Shown here: positions 54,991 to 63,144 of the stretch, in pieces
Layout of the letters: every line of letters starts with the position of its first letter
How positions within the stretch are numbered: the first letter of the stretch is position 1
Notes under the pieces: generated by a model
What the model was told of the DNA's origin: nothing
Database searches by the model: none
Seen by the model: only the letters and a program-made list of their open reading frames with translations
DNA from: CAVUCE01 sp963739985
GTDB taxonomy: Bacteria; Bacteroidota; Ignavibacteria; Ignavibacteriales; Ignavibacteriaceae
Length of the DNA stretch: 64,000 nucleotides
Assembly: GCA_963739985.1 (NCBI GenBank)
Contig: CAVUCE010000021.1
Coordinates: forward strand, 558,001 to 622,000
Direction: 5' to 3'
Position numbers and translations under genes: made by a program

Positions 54991-56091
54991 GCATTCTCCT
55001 TATGATTTTCTTCTATGAAGTTTAGGTTAACTTTAGTAAAAATATTAATATTATTTTCATCAAAAATCTTTATGCCGTCCTCAAATTTTTCAATATCTTT
55101 TACTCTGCCAAATCCATTTGGAATTGGAATTAAACCAAATAAATATCTTACTTTAAAATCTTTTTGGGGCAATAATTTGATTGAAGTTTTTATGTCTTTT
55201 TTATTTAGGTGATTTTCAGTAATTGATGCTTCATGCCCCAGATGAAAAAATCCAGTAACTTCTTCAATTCCAATTACATTTTTATGTCTGCTTGAAAAAG
55301 GCGGATAATATCTGCCGCTGTTACTAAACCATAAAACAGTACTTTGTAAAATCTTTGGCGACTTAATTGCAAAAAATAAGCCATCCTTCTTCTGAGTTTA
55401 CTGCTGTAGTCCAAGCAAAAGGTTTAGATTTATCTGAAATTAGCATGAGTAAATCTTCATGATTAGTTAAGCAAGGATAATTGCTTAGGTCAGCTGTTTT
55501 TCCGTCAGCAAGTCGGACTTTTTTTAAGTCGGAAAATTCTTGTGGATATTTTAACAATGATCTTCCCAAAGTTGGATCAGTCTCAATAGGCGAAGGCGGT
55601 GTGGCTCCCAAAATGCAGTTAGAAAAATTTAGCTTAAGAGATGAATCTGCCTTTAACATTAAATGGTGCCCGATTGGAATTTCTCCATCCCCGCCTGAAA
55701 AAATATGTTCTTCATAAATTACCGGATGATCATCTTGGAGAGAAATTATTTTTTTTACTTCAGCTCCCATAATTTTTTTCGTTAATTGTAGCTCAATTTT
55801 ATTTTGGCTTAAATTTATAGCCTCCCATCTATCATTTGCTGTTGTGCCATGAGCACGGGTTTCTTCAGGTAAAATATCGCTATCACCAAAAGGTGCACAG
55901 AAAAAATCATTACGAAGTAGTTTGAGCATTGGCGGAATAGAAGAATCTAGGATTTTCTCTTCAGCCCATGGAGCTTTGTTCAAAGGCGAAATTTCTTTTT
56001 CTGCAAACTTAAATGTTACAGGATCGAGAAAACCTCCGACTTCGGTTACTCCTGTCTTTACTTTATTATTTTCTAACAGCCAGTGTTTCAT
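54987..56091 (-). CDS. Aldose-mutarotase-like protein (one frameshift)
   Basis: The first frame (56091-55363) reads VKTGVTEVGGFLDPVTF, LRNDFFCAPFGDSD, RAHGTTANDRWEAINL, IPIGHHLMLKAD and ends EEGWLIFCN. Removing one base in the T6 run near 55368 joins it to IKSPKILQSTVLWFSNSGRY, EVTGFFHLGHEASI and YLFGLIPIPNGFGRVKDI through to 54987. The whole is about 367 residues with a beta-sandwich look and the PFG...HG.xAN.RWE pattern of galactose-mutarotase-like folds. In this operon it could interconvert sugar anomers before oxidation. The assignment is moderate; I know no close named relative. Confidence 0.6.
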
Positions 56092-56981
56092 AATCTGAAT
56101 ATTTTCCCGTTCTCTTGATACAATTTTTTTTCATCAATTAATTCCTGCACTTGAACTTCTAACATAGCATAGCCTCTGAATTCTAATTGTCTGTCTAGCT
56201 TTTTACAAACACTCTTCCATAATTCGTGAAACTCAGCTCCGTTTGCCAATAATATAGTTGCCTCTTCAACTTCGTTAAGAAAATGTTTAGTTTCATTAAT
56301 GGCATTTAGTGCTTCTTTATCATTTAACGGTGGATGATGAGCCGGCAGAACTCTTTTTACTTTTCCGCTATATATTAAATCTTCTACCCTGTTTAAGCTT
56401 TTCCTAAATCCGATAGCAGTTTGGAAACCATGAAAGAACGGAGCCGCAATTGCAAGGAAAACATCACCCATAAAAAGAGTGCCGGATATTTCATCAAGAA
56501 AACCTACTTCTTCTAGCTTGTGGCCCGGTAATTCTAGTGTTGTTAGTTTAATATCATCGGATGGTCTGAACTTGATTCCTTCCTTTATAATAGTATCAAC
56601 ATGAACCGAACCGTCCATTAAGCCCATTATTTCATCTCTTTGTTCAGGAGAATCGGGTAAATGTTCATTTGGTATACAAAATTCTTTATAATGCGCGTCC
56701 AAATCTTCGATCCAATTAATTGCTCCGGCTGCAAAAAATTGTGCGTTTGTAAAATCTTTAACTGCCTTATTACAGCCAATATGATCAGCGTGCGCATGTG
56801 TTATTAAAACATTTTTTACGTTACCAACTTCTTTACACAGTTCGATTATTTGATCTTTCATTGATTGAATGCCTGTGTCAATCAAAATGCTGTAATGATT
56901 ACCATTAATAGCATAAACATAAAGAGGAACGCCCGGCATCAAATCAATTTTAGTATAATGGATATAGCTATCTAATTTCAT
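56088..56981 (-). CDS. Metallo-beta-lactamase-fold hydrolase, candidate lactonase
   Basis: 297 residues, no signal peptide, so cytoplasmic. The metal motif is VLITHAHADHIGCNKAV (HxHxDH), followed by LELPGHKLEEVGFLDE (third His), LFMGDVFLA (bridging Asp) and RVLPAHHPPLN (last His). That is the full ligand set of a two-metal glyoxalase II-type hydrolase. Ends overlap both neighbours by four bases, so it is translationally coupled with the dehydratase and mutarotase genes. No conventional sugar lactonase is in the operon, and MBL-fold lactonases are known for other lactones, so opening the sugar lactone is a reasonable inferred role. Confidence 0.85.
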   Translation of the reverse strand: MKLDSYIHYTKIDLMPGVPLYVYAINGNHYSILIDTGIQSMKDQIIELCKEVGNVKNVLITHAHADHIGCNKAVKDFTNAQFFAAGAINWIEDLDAHYKEFCIPNEHLPDSPEQRDEIMGLMDGSVHVDTIIKEGIKFRPSDDIKLTTLELPGHKLEEVGFLDEISGTLFMGDVFLAIAAPFFHGFQTAIGFRKSLNRVEDLIYSGKVKRVLPAHHPPLNDKEALNAINETKHFLNEVEEATILLANGAEFHELWKSVCKKLDRQLEFRGYAMLEVQVQELIDEKKLYQENGKIFRL

Positions 56982-58216
56982 TTTCTTTTCTCCATTTCTT
57001 TTTTGGGATCGGCAAAATTTTTCTCAGGCATAATACAATACCAATTTGGGCGTTCAGGATCACGATCATAAGAATATCCACCCAGCTCTTTATACAATTC
57101 AGAGTATTCTTTTAGTTTGTCATAATCTAATTCAACGCCAAGCCCAGGGGCATGCGGTAATTTTATTTTCCCGTCAACATATTTGAGTTTCCCTCCTTTA
57201 ATTATATCATCAGTTAAATGATGATAATGTGCATCGGCGGCAAAGCTAATGTTGGGAAGCGAAGCTCCGAGGTGAAGCATAGTTGCTAACTGTATTCCCA
57301 GTTCACCGGATGAATGAACGCTTGCGCCCCACTGAAAAGTTTCAAGAACTTGTCCCGCTTTATAAGCCTGGCGTAATCCTCCCCAGAAAGTTGTATCTAA
57401 CAAAATAACATCTACAGCTTCAGTACGAATGCAAGTTGCTAATTGTTCAAAGTTAATTACAACCGTGTTTGTAGATGTTGGAATATTTACAAAATGCCTA
57501 ACTCGTCTCATTCCTTCTAATCCAAAGGTTGGGTCTTCAAAATAATCATTGTTAATGTTTTCTATCGCTTTCCCGACTCTTATCGATTCTTCAACACTCC
57601 ATGCACTATTGGGATCAAGACGAAAACTGGCTTCCGGGAATGCATCAGCTAAAGCTTTATAAACTTCAATATCGTGATCCGGAGGAAATACGCCGCCTTT
57701 TAGTTTGTGAGTTTTAAACCCGTATTTTTTTACCAGATCCTTCGCATGAGCCACCATATCATCTGGGCTAATTTCTCCGCCTATACCTGAATGTTTATCC
57801 GGGTATCTATAGAACAAATAACTTGCAAAAGGAATTTCTTCTCTTAAAGCTCCTCCGAGTAAATCACATGCTCTAATTCCCAAAAATTTTCCGGCAAGAT
57901 CAATGCAAGCAAATTCGATTGCTGCATGGATTTGTGCGCGGTTATTATATAAAGAAGCAACAGGATTCATGATTTTCCATCGCAGTTGTTCAAGTTGAAG
58001 CGGGTCGTGACCAATTAAATAAGATTTTAATCCTTTTATAGTTTCCTCTGCAGAAACTCCGCCACCGCCCATCTCACCGACACCAACCAAACCATTATCA
58101 GCAATAAGTTCAACAATCGTTCTTACAAATCTTCCCCAATGTGTTCCGTTCGCATGCCTTAGAGGTGCCTCCAAAGGAACAGTAACAGTCGTTGCTTTTA
58201 CATCAACTATTTTCAT
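56978..58216 (-). CDS. Enolase-superfamily acid-sugar dehydratase
   Basis: 412 residues of the mandelate racemase/glucarate dehydratase type. The N-terminal capping domain (VPLEAPLRHANGTHWGRFVR) is followed by the barrel: KTHKLKGGVFPPDHD (the KxK base), FRLDPNSAWSVEESI (first metal Asp), YFEDPTFG (Glu), NTVVINFEQL, VDVILLDTTFWGGL, and HSSGELGIQLATMLHLGAS with the general-acid His. The tail YDRDPERPNWYCIMPEKN is typical of glucarate dehydratase relatives. The enzyme should dehydrate an aldonate or aldarate to a 2-keto-3-deoxy acid. Start after GGAATCTTA. Glucarate, fuconate-like or other acid sugars cannot be told apart from sequence alone. Confidence 0.88.
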   Translation of the reverse strand: MKIVDVKATTVTVPLEAPLRHANGTHWGRFVRTIVELIADNGLVGVGEMGGGGVSAEETIKGLKSYLIGHDPLQLEQLRWKIMNPVASLYNNRAQIHAAIEFACIDLAGKFLGIRACDLLGGALREEIPFASYLFYRYPDKHSGIGGEISPDDMVAHAKDLVKKYGFKTHKLKGGVFPPDHDIEVYKALADAFPEASFRLDPNSAWSVEESIRVGKAIENINNDYFEDPTFGLEGMRRVRHFVNIPTSTNTVVINFEQLATCIRTEAVDVILLDTTFWGGLRQAYKAGQVLETFQWGASVHSSGELGIQLATMLHLGASLPNISFAADAHYHHLTDDIIKGGKLKYVDGKIKLPHAPGLGVELDYDKLKEYSELYKELGGYSYDRDPERPNWYCIMPEKNFADPKKEMEKRK

Positions 58217-59016
58217 TAAGATTCCTCCTTTGTTTGCGGAGTGCCGCCGATTGGCAAAAGTAATCCTCCGTCCACTGTATAAACCGAGCCGGTTACAAAT
58301 GATGCTCTATCGGATGCAAGGAAAGCCACAACCTCGGCTACTTCATCAGGAGAAGCCATTCTCCCTAAGGGATGTATTGCTCTAATTGTTTTCATAACTT
58401 CATCTGGATTGGGATCCAGTGACACAGCCCATTTTAACATCGGAGTATCAACACTTCCCGGCGCAACACAATTTACTCTTACTCCAAACTCAGCAAAATC
58501 AATCGCCATACTCCTGGTGAGACCAACAAGAGCATGTTTGGAGGTAGTATATGCAGCAACATTTTTTTGTGTTGCCAAGGCTTGTACCGATGTCATATTA
58601 ACTATAGAGCCTTTTGTTTTCTTCAAATAAGGAAGTAGATAATGACCTGTCAAATAAACACTTCTTAAATTAACATTCATTACCTCATCCCATTCTTTTT
58701 CGGTTGTCGTTTCTACATTTCCGTATCTCTGAATTCCAGCATTATTAGAAAGCACATCTACTTTGCCGAATTTTTGGATAATATTTGAAGCGGCTTGTTC
58801 TACTTCATTCGAAATGGAAACATCAGTTTGAAAGAAGGCGGCGTTACTATAATTTGCGAGAATTTCTCGAGTTGTTTTTTCCCCCGCGTCTTTGTCGCGA
58901 TCGATAACCGCAATTTCAGCTCCTCTTTTTGCTAAAAGAATTGCTACAGATCGACCGATTCCCATTGCTCCCCCCGTGACAACGGCAACCTTGTTTTTGA
59001 ATTCAGGCTCGCTCAT
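58216..59016 (-). CDS. SDR dehydrogenase, likely sugar 1-dehydrogenase
   Basis: Start moved to the ATG at 59016, because GGGAG lies just upstream; a TTG at 59031 is an alternative that would overlap that site. About 266 residues: TGGAMGIGRS, AVIDRD, NNAGIQ, catalytic VNMTSVQALATQKNVAAYTTSK, APGSVDTPML and GSVYTVDGGLLLP. First gene of the catabolic operon, divergent from the GntR gene with a large palindrome between. In oxidative pathways the first SDR turns the aldose into a lactone. That step is my inference from gene order; the two SDRs could hold the opposite roles. Confidence 0.85.
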   Translation of the reverse strand: MSEPEFKNKVAVVTGGAMGIGRSVAILLAKRGAEIAVIDRDKDAGEKTTREILANYSNAAFFQTDVSISNEVEQAASNIIQKFGKVDVLSNNAGIQRYGNVETTTEKEWDEVMNVNLRSVYLTGHYLLPYLKKTKGSIVNMTSVQALATQKNVAAYTTSKHALVGLTRSMAIDFAEFGVRVNCVAPGSVDTPMLKWAVSLDPNPDEVMKTIRAIHPLGRMASPDEVAEVVAFLASDRASFVTGSVYTVDGGLLLPIGGTPQTKEES

Positions 59017-59098
59017 CAGTTTTTCTCCCAATCAAATTATTTTTTTTTAACTATTTCAAAATATGCTTGACAATTATTTTCGGGATAGGTAACTTCAT

Positions 59099-59128
59099 TA
59101 TGTCAATATGTATGAACATATGGACATA
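59099..59128. promoter_or_regulatory. 30-bp palindrome between divergent units, likely GntR operator
   Basis: TATGTCAATATGT - ATGA - ACATATGGACATA: the 13-base arms match at 12 positions. It lies 45 bases before the gntR ATG and 82 bases before the catabolic operon start, where one dimeric repressor could control both directions. Confidence 0.8.
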
Positions 59129-59173
59129 GATAATATAGTAATAATTCTTTTAAACAAGCAAGAGGAATTATAA

Positions 59174-59911
59174 ATGGTACTGGAAATCAATCATGAAAGC
59201 GTTATTCCATTACACGTGCAGGTTGAAGAATTATTACGAGACATGATTTCACACCCCGAATATAACAACGGAAAGTTTTTCCCCAATGAAGTAGAGCTCG
59301 CAAAAAGGCTTGGAATATCAAGAAATACACTGAGGCACTCTCTTAATAGATTAGTTTATGAAGGCTTATTAATAAGAAAAAAAGGAATAGGTACCAGAGT
59401 TGCAAATAAAACTGTAACTACACAGTTAGATAATTGGCATAGTTTCACTCAAGAAATGAATGAAAAAGGAATTCCATTTAAAAACTATGAAATTGATGTA
59501 GCGTGGGTTGAGGCCGATCCGGCAATTGCCAAATTCTTTGCCGTACCAGAGAAAAAATTGGTATTAAAGATGGACAGGTTGAGAGGTTTAGATAAAGCTC
59601 CCATAGTTTATTTCACTTCTTATTTTCATCCTAGAGTTGGTTTAACAGGAAAAGAAGATTTTTCTAAACCGCTTTATAAAATGCTGGAAGAAGAATTTTC
59701 AACAATTGTTACTGTTTCGAAAGAACAGATTAAAGCTAGAATAGCCGATGAATGGCTTTCATCTAAATTAAATGTTAAAGAAGGTGATCCTATTCTCGTA
59801 CGAAAAAGATATGTATTGGATCCGGGCGGCAGGCCGGTTGAATATAATATCGGATACTATAGGGCAGATAGTTTTACCTATAGCATTGAGATCCAAAGAG
59901 GGAAAAAGTAA
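59174..59911 (+). CDS. GntR/HutC-family transcriptional regulator
   Basis: 245 residues. The N-terminal winged helix (IPLHVQVEELLRDMI, NEVELAKRLGISRNTLRHSL, NRLVYEGLLIRKKGIGTRV) is followed by a UTRA ligand-binding domain (FTQEMNEKGIPFKNYEID, KLVLKMDRLRGLDKAPIVYF, VREGDPI-like KEGDPILVRKRYVLD). HutC-type regulators usually repress catabolic genes until a sugar or pathway intermediate binds the UTRA pocket. Start after AAGAGGAATTATAA. It heads the importer operon and lies next to the 59099 palindrome. Confidence 0.95.
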   Translation: MVLEINHESVIPLHVQVEELLRDMISHPEYNNGKFFPNEVELAKRLGISRNTLRHSLNRLVYEGLLIRKKGIGTRVANKTVTTQLDNWHSFTQEMNEKGIPFKNYEIDVAWVEADPAIAKFFAVPEKKLVLKMDRLRGLDKAPIVYFTSYFHPRVGLTGKEDFSKPLYKMLEEEFSTIVTVSKEQIKARIADEWLSSKLNVKEGDPILVRKRYVLDPGGRPVEYNIGYYRADSFTYSIEIQRGKK

Positions 59912-59986
59912 CCCCCTCGGAATTAGTTCAGGTATCGATTTATCTAATTCTTTTAAGCATAATTTAAATGCTGGAAGCGATCTTTT

Positions 59987-61324
59987 ATGTGGGAAAAGAT
60001 TAAGAAAATCGGGGGAGTAATATTTGCACTTGTCTTAGTTGGTTTTCTATTTATTCCAACTAGCACAAAAAAAACTGATGGAAAAATTCATCTACAGTAC
60101 TGGTATGTTACTGGTACAGATGATAAAATTCCTTATCATGTTCAGGCATTCAACGCCAGTCAAGATAGCATTGTAGTTGATTGTACTCCTTTGCCCTGGA
60201 ATGAACATGAGAAAAAGATACTTACGTCTATTTTAAGCGAGAATCCTCCCGATGTTGTTAATTTGATTTCCCCGGTTGCAAAGTGGGCTTCCCGGTTTGC
60301 GCTTCTTCCCTTGGATAGTCTTATGAAAAAAGATTCATTCGACCCCTCTAAATTTTTCCCTTCATTATGGAAAGAAATGATTTATAGAAATAAAGTTTAT
60401 GCAATTCCTTTGTACTCAAACTCCTATGCCTTTTTCTATAATAAAAATCTTTTTAAGCAAGCCGGTTTGGATCCGAATAAGCCGCCTAAAAATTGGAGAG
60501 AGGTTGAAGAATATGCTAAGCGATTAACAAGGAAAGATGATAAAGGCAGATACGTGCAAATGGGATTTATACCCAATTACGGGAACTTATCGACTACTAT
60601 GTTAATGGCTTGGGAACTAGGTGCCAAATTAGAGAAAGATAATGCAACAAAAGTAAATCTTAACAATCCTGCAATGTTAAAGGCTCTTAATTGGGTTGTA
60701 AACTATTATAAATCCTATCCTATTAACGATGTGTCATCTTTTATGGCCGGATTTGGCTACGCAGAACAACAAGGATTTATTTCCGAAAAATTAGCCATGA
60801 TGATTCTTGATAATACTTTTCCGGATCAAATAAAGTTATATAAACCAACACTGGATTATGGTGTAACTATGATTCCATCCTTTAAAGGATATCCAACAGC
60901 TTCATCTTCGGGAAGCTGGTGGCTTGGAATTCCTAGAGGCGCTAAACATGTAAAAGCCGCCTGGAAATTTATGCAATTTGCTGTTCGAAAAGATATTCAA
61001 TTGCAGGAAAGCCTAGATCAAAAAGAGATTTTATACCCGGCAAACAAACTAGCTGCCGAGGATTCTCTTTTTATTGACAATGATTATTCAAAAAGAATAT
61101 TTATTGATGAGATGTCATATGCGCATTCACCGGCAATAATTCCTTTAGCACATGATGTGTTTTGGAGAGAATTTATAGGCGCTAGAGATCGTGCAATTCA
61201 TGATATACAATCTCCGGGAGCGGCTTTAAATCAGGCACAGAAAACTATTCAAAACCAACTCAGTGAGGCTGTTCAATACGATAATTACGTACAAAACAGA
61301 ATGAAAATTGAGGAACCGGATTGA
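59987..61324 (+). CDS. ABC importer solute-binding protein (family 1, sugar)
   Basis: 445 residues with an N-terminal hydrophobic segment (IGGVIFALVLVGFLFIPTS) and no lipobox Cys, so it is either cleaved or held by this helix. The mature protein has the family 1 fold: IHLQYWYVTGTDDKIPYHVQ, LSENPPDVVNLISPVAKW, GKVYAIPLY-type NKVYAIPLYSNSYAFFYNK, NWREVEEYAKRLT, ASSSGSWWLGIPRGAKH and KAAWKFMQFAV. It should capture an oligosaccharide or sugar derivative in the periplasm. It overlaps the next permease gene by four bases. Confidence 0.93.
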   Translation: MWEKIKKIGGVIFALVLVGFLFIPTSTKKTDGKIHLQYWYVTGTDDKIPYHVQAFNASQDSIVVDCTPLPWNEHEKKILTSILSENPPDVVNLISPVAKWASRFALLPLDSLMKKDSFDPSKFFPSLWKEMIYRNKVYAIPLYSNSYAFFYNKNLFKQAGLDPNKPPKNWREVEEYAKRLTRKDDKGRYVQMGFIPNYGNLSTTMLMAWELGAKLEKDNATKVNLNNPAMLKALNWVVNYYKSYPINDVSSFMAGFGYAEQQGFISEKLAMMILDNTFPDQIKLYKPTLDYGVTMIPSFKGYPTASSSGSWWLGIPRGAKHVKAAWKFMQFAVRKDIQLQESLDQKEILYPANKLAAEDSLFIDNDYSKRIFIDEMSYAHSPAIIPLAHDVFWREFIGARDRAIHDIQSPGAALNQAQKTIQNQLSEAVQYDNYVQNRMKIEEPD

Positions 61325-62247
61325 TGAAGAATTCCTGGAAACAAACATGGTCTAGTCCGTTAATGCGGAAACAGGCGATACTTGGCTATACTTTTGTGTC
61401 TCCATGGATTATTGGTTTTATTCTGCTAGGTCTTTATCCGATAATCATGTCGGTTTATTATAGTCTTTGTCACTATGATGTTTTAAGGATTCCCGAATTC
61501 ATCGGATTAAAGAACTACTCGGATCTGCTATTTAAAGATGATAAGTTCTGGATTTCAATTTGGAATACTCTATTTTATACGGCTCTTAGGGTTCCATTCA
61601 GTATAATAGGTTCATTATTGCTTGCCGTTTTGGTTAACAGCGCTATTAAAGGAATTAAGATATTTAGGACTATCTATTTTGTCCCTTCAATTGTAACCGG
61701 TGTAGTACTTTCTGTCCTTTGGTTGTGGCTACTTAATCCTCAATATGGATTAATAAACAACGCATTAGCTTTCTTAGGATTAAAAGGTCCTTTATGGTTA
61801 CTTGATCCCGATTGGTCAAAACCGTCGTTAGTACTTATGAGTTTATGGTCTATCGGAGGAGGAAGAATGCTTGTCTTTTTAGCGGCGCTCCAAGGAATTC
61901 CACAGCATCTTTACGAAGTAGTGGAACTAGACGGTGGTGGATGGTGGAGCAAATTCAGGTATGTTACGGTTCCGCTGCTTTCACCAATATTATTTTTATG
62001 GTCGGTTCTAGAAGTAATATTCTCTCTTCAGGTTTTTGTAGAAGCATACGTGATGACTCAAGGCGGACCTTTAAACTCAACATTATTCTACAATTTATAT
62101 TTATATAATAAAGCATTTAATGATTTCCAGATGGGCTATGCCTCTGCGATGGCCTGGATACTTTTAATTATCACTCTGATTATAACTCTAATTCAATTTA
62201 AACTTAGTAAGCGATGGGTTTATTATGAAGGGGGGCGAACAGTTTGA
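61321..62247 (+). CDS. Sugar ABC transporter permease (MalF/UgpA type)
   Basis: 308 residues with six membrane helices, the first starting GYTFVSPWIIGFILLGLYP. The cytoplasmic coupling loop has EVVELDGGGWWSKFRYVTVPLLSP, the EAA-type motif that docks the ATPase. ALYESW is absent; the family FxNT position reads FWISIWNTLFYTALRVPFS. Overlaps both neighbours by four bases, forming a tight transport operon. Confidence 0.95.
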   Translation: MMKNSWKQTWSSPLMRKQAILGYTFVSPWIIGFILLGLYPIIMSVYYSLCHYDVLRIPEFIGLKNYSDLLFKDDKFWISIWNTLFYTALRVPFSIIGSLLLAVLVNSAIKGIKIFRTIYFVPSIVTGVVLSVLWLWLLNPQYGLINNALAFLGLKGPLWLLDPDWSKPSLVLMSLWSIGGGRMLVFLAALQGIPQHLYEVVELDGGGWWSKFRYVTVPLLSPILFLWSVLEVIFSLQVFVEAYVMTQGGPLNSTLFYNLYLYNKAFNDFQMGYASAMAWILLIITLIITLIQFKLSKRWVYYEGGRTV

Positions 62248-63089
62248 GAAATAAAAATAATCAGAAGAAGGTTGTAAAGAAAACAATCTATTATGTCATT
62301 CTTATAGTAGTTGCAGCATTTTTTATTATCCCGTTCTTGTGGATTGTCTCAACTTCACTTAAAGGCGAAACACAAGTTTTTGCCATGCCCCCACAGTGGA
62401 TTCCTGAATCCTTACACTGGAGTAACTACTCAAAAGTATTTGATAGAATGCCATTCTTAATTTACCTAAAGAACTCGGTCTTTATTTCAGCGGTTTCAAT
62501 AATTGGAGTTGTCTTTTCGAGCTCTATTGTTGCTTATGCATTTAGTAATTTGGAATGGCCGGGGAGAGATAAGCTTTTTATCTTCATTTTAGCAACTATG
62601 ATGCTGCCAATGCAAGTTACAATGATTCCGCTTTTCGTATTATTTAAGAATATACATTGGCTTAACACATTTAAGCCATTAACAGTGCCTGCATTCTTTG
62701 GTGGCGGAGCTTTTAATATATTTTTGCTCAGGCAATTCTTCTTAACAATTCCAAAAGATTTACTTGATTCAGCACGAATTGACGGATGTTCAGAATTCAA
62801 AATTTATTGGAAAATTGTATTACCCTTAGCAAAGCCGGCATTAGCCACCGTTGCAATTTTAACTTTCATGTTTACATGGAATGATTTCATCGGACCTTTG
62901 ATATACTTATCCGATAAAATGAAAGGAACATTAGCGCTTGGACTGGGAATGTTTGTCGGACAACATGTAACAGAATGGGCTTTGTTAATGGCAGCTTCCG
63001 TTTTAATGATGTTGCCGATGATACTAATATTTTTCTTCTTCCAAAAGTATTTTATTCAAGGTTTTACTATGAGCGGATTAAAAGAATAA
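62244..63089 (+). CDS. Sugar ABC transporter permease (MalG/UgpE type)
   Basis: 281 residues, six membrane helices (IYYVILIVVAAFFIIPFLWI first), with WSNYSKVFDRMPFLIYLKNS and the coupling loop LLDSARIDGCSEFKIYWKIVLPLAKPAL. TTG start, with GAAGGGGGGCGAACAG just upstream. It completes the membrane part of the importer. No ATP-binding subunit follows; a shared MsmK/UgpC-type ATPase encoded elsewhere would be needed, as is common for this family. Confidence 0.95.
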   Translation: MRNKNNQKKVVKKTIYYVILIVVAAFFIIPFLWIVSTSLKGETQVFAMPPQWIPESLHWSNYSKVFDRMPFLIYLKNSVFISAVSIIGVVFSSSIVAYAFSNLEWPGRDKLFIFILATMMLPMQVTMIPLFVLFKNIHWLNTFKPLTVPAFFGGGAFNIFLLRQFFLTIPKDLLDSARIDGCSEFKIYWKIVLPLAKPALATVAILTFMFTWNDFIGPLIYLSDKMKGTLALGLGMFVGQHVTEWALLMAASVLMMLPMILIFFFFQKYFIQGFTMSGLKE

Positions 63090-63144
63090 CTGATTTTTAA
63101 AGACGTTTGTAAATATATCATTTTTCTTAAATACAGGAATTCTA

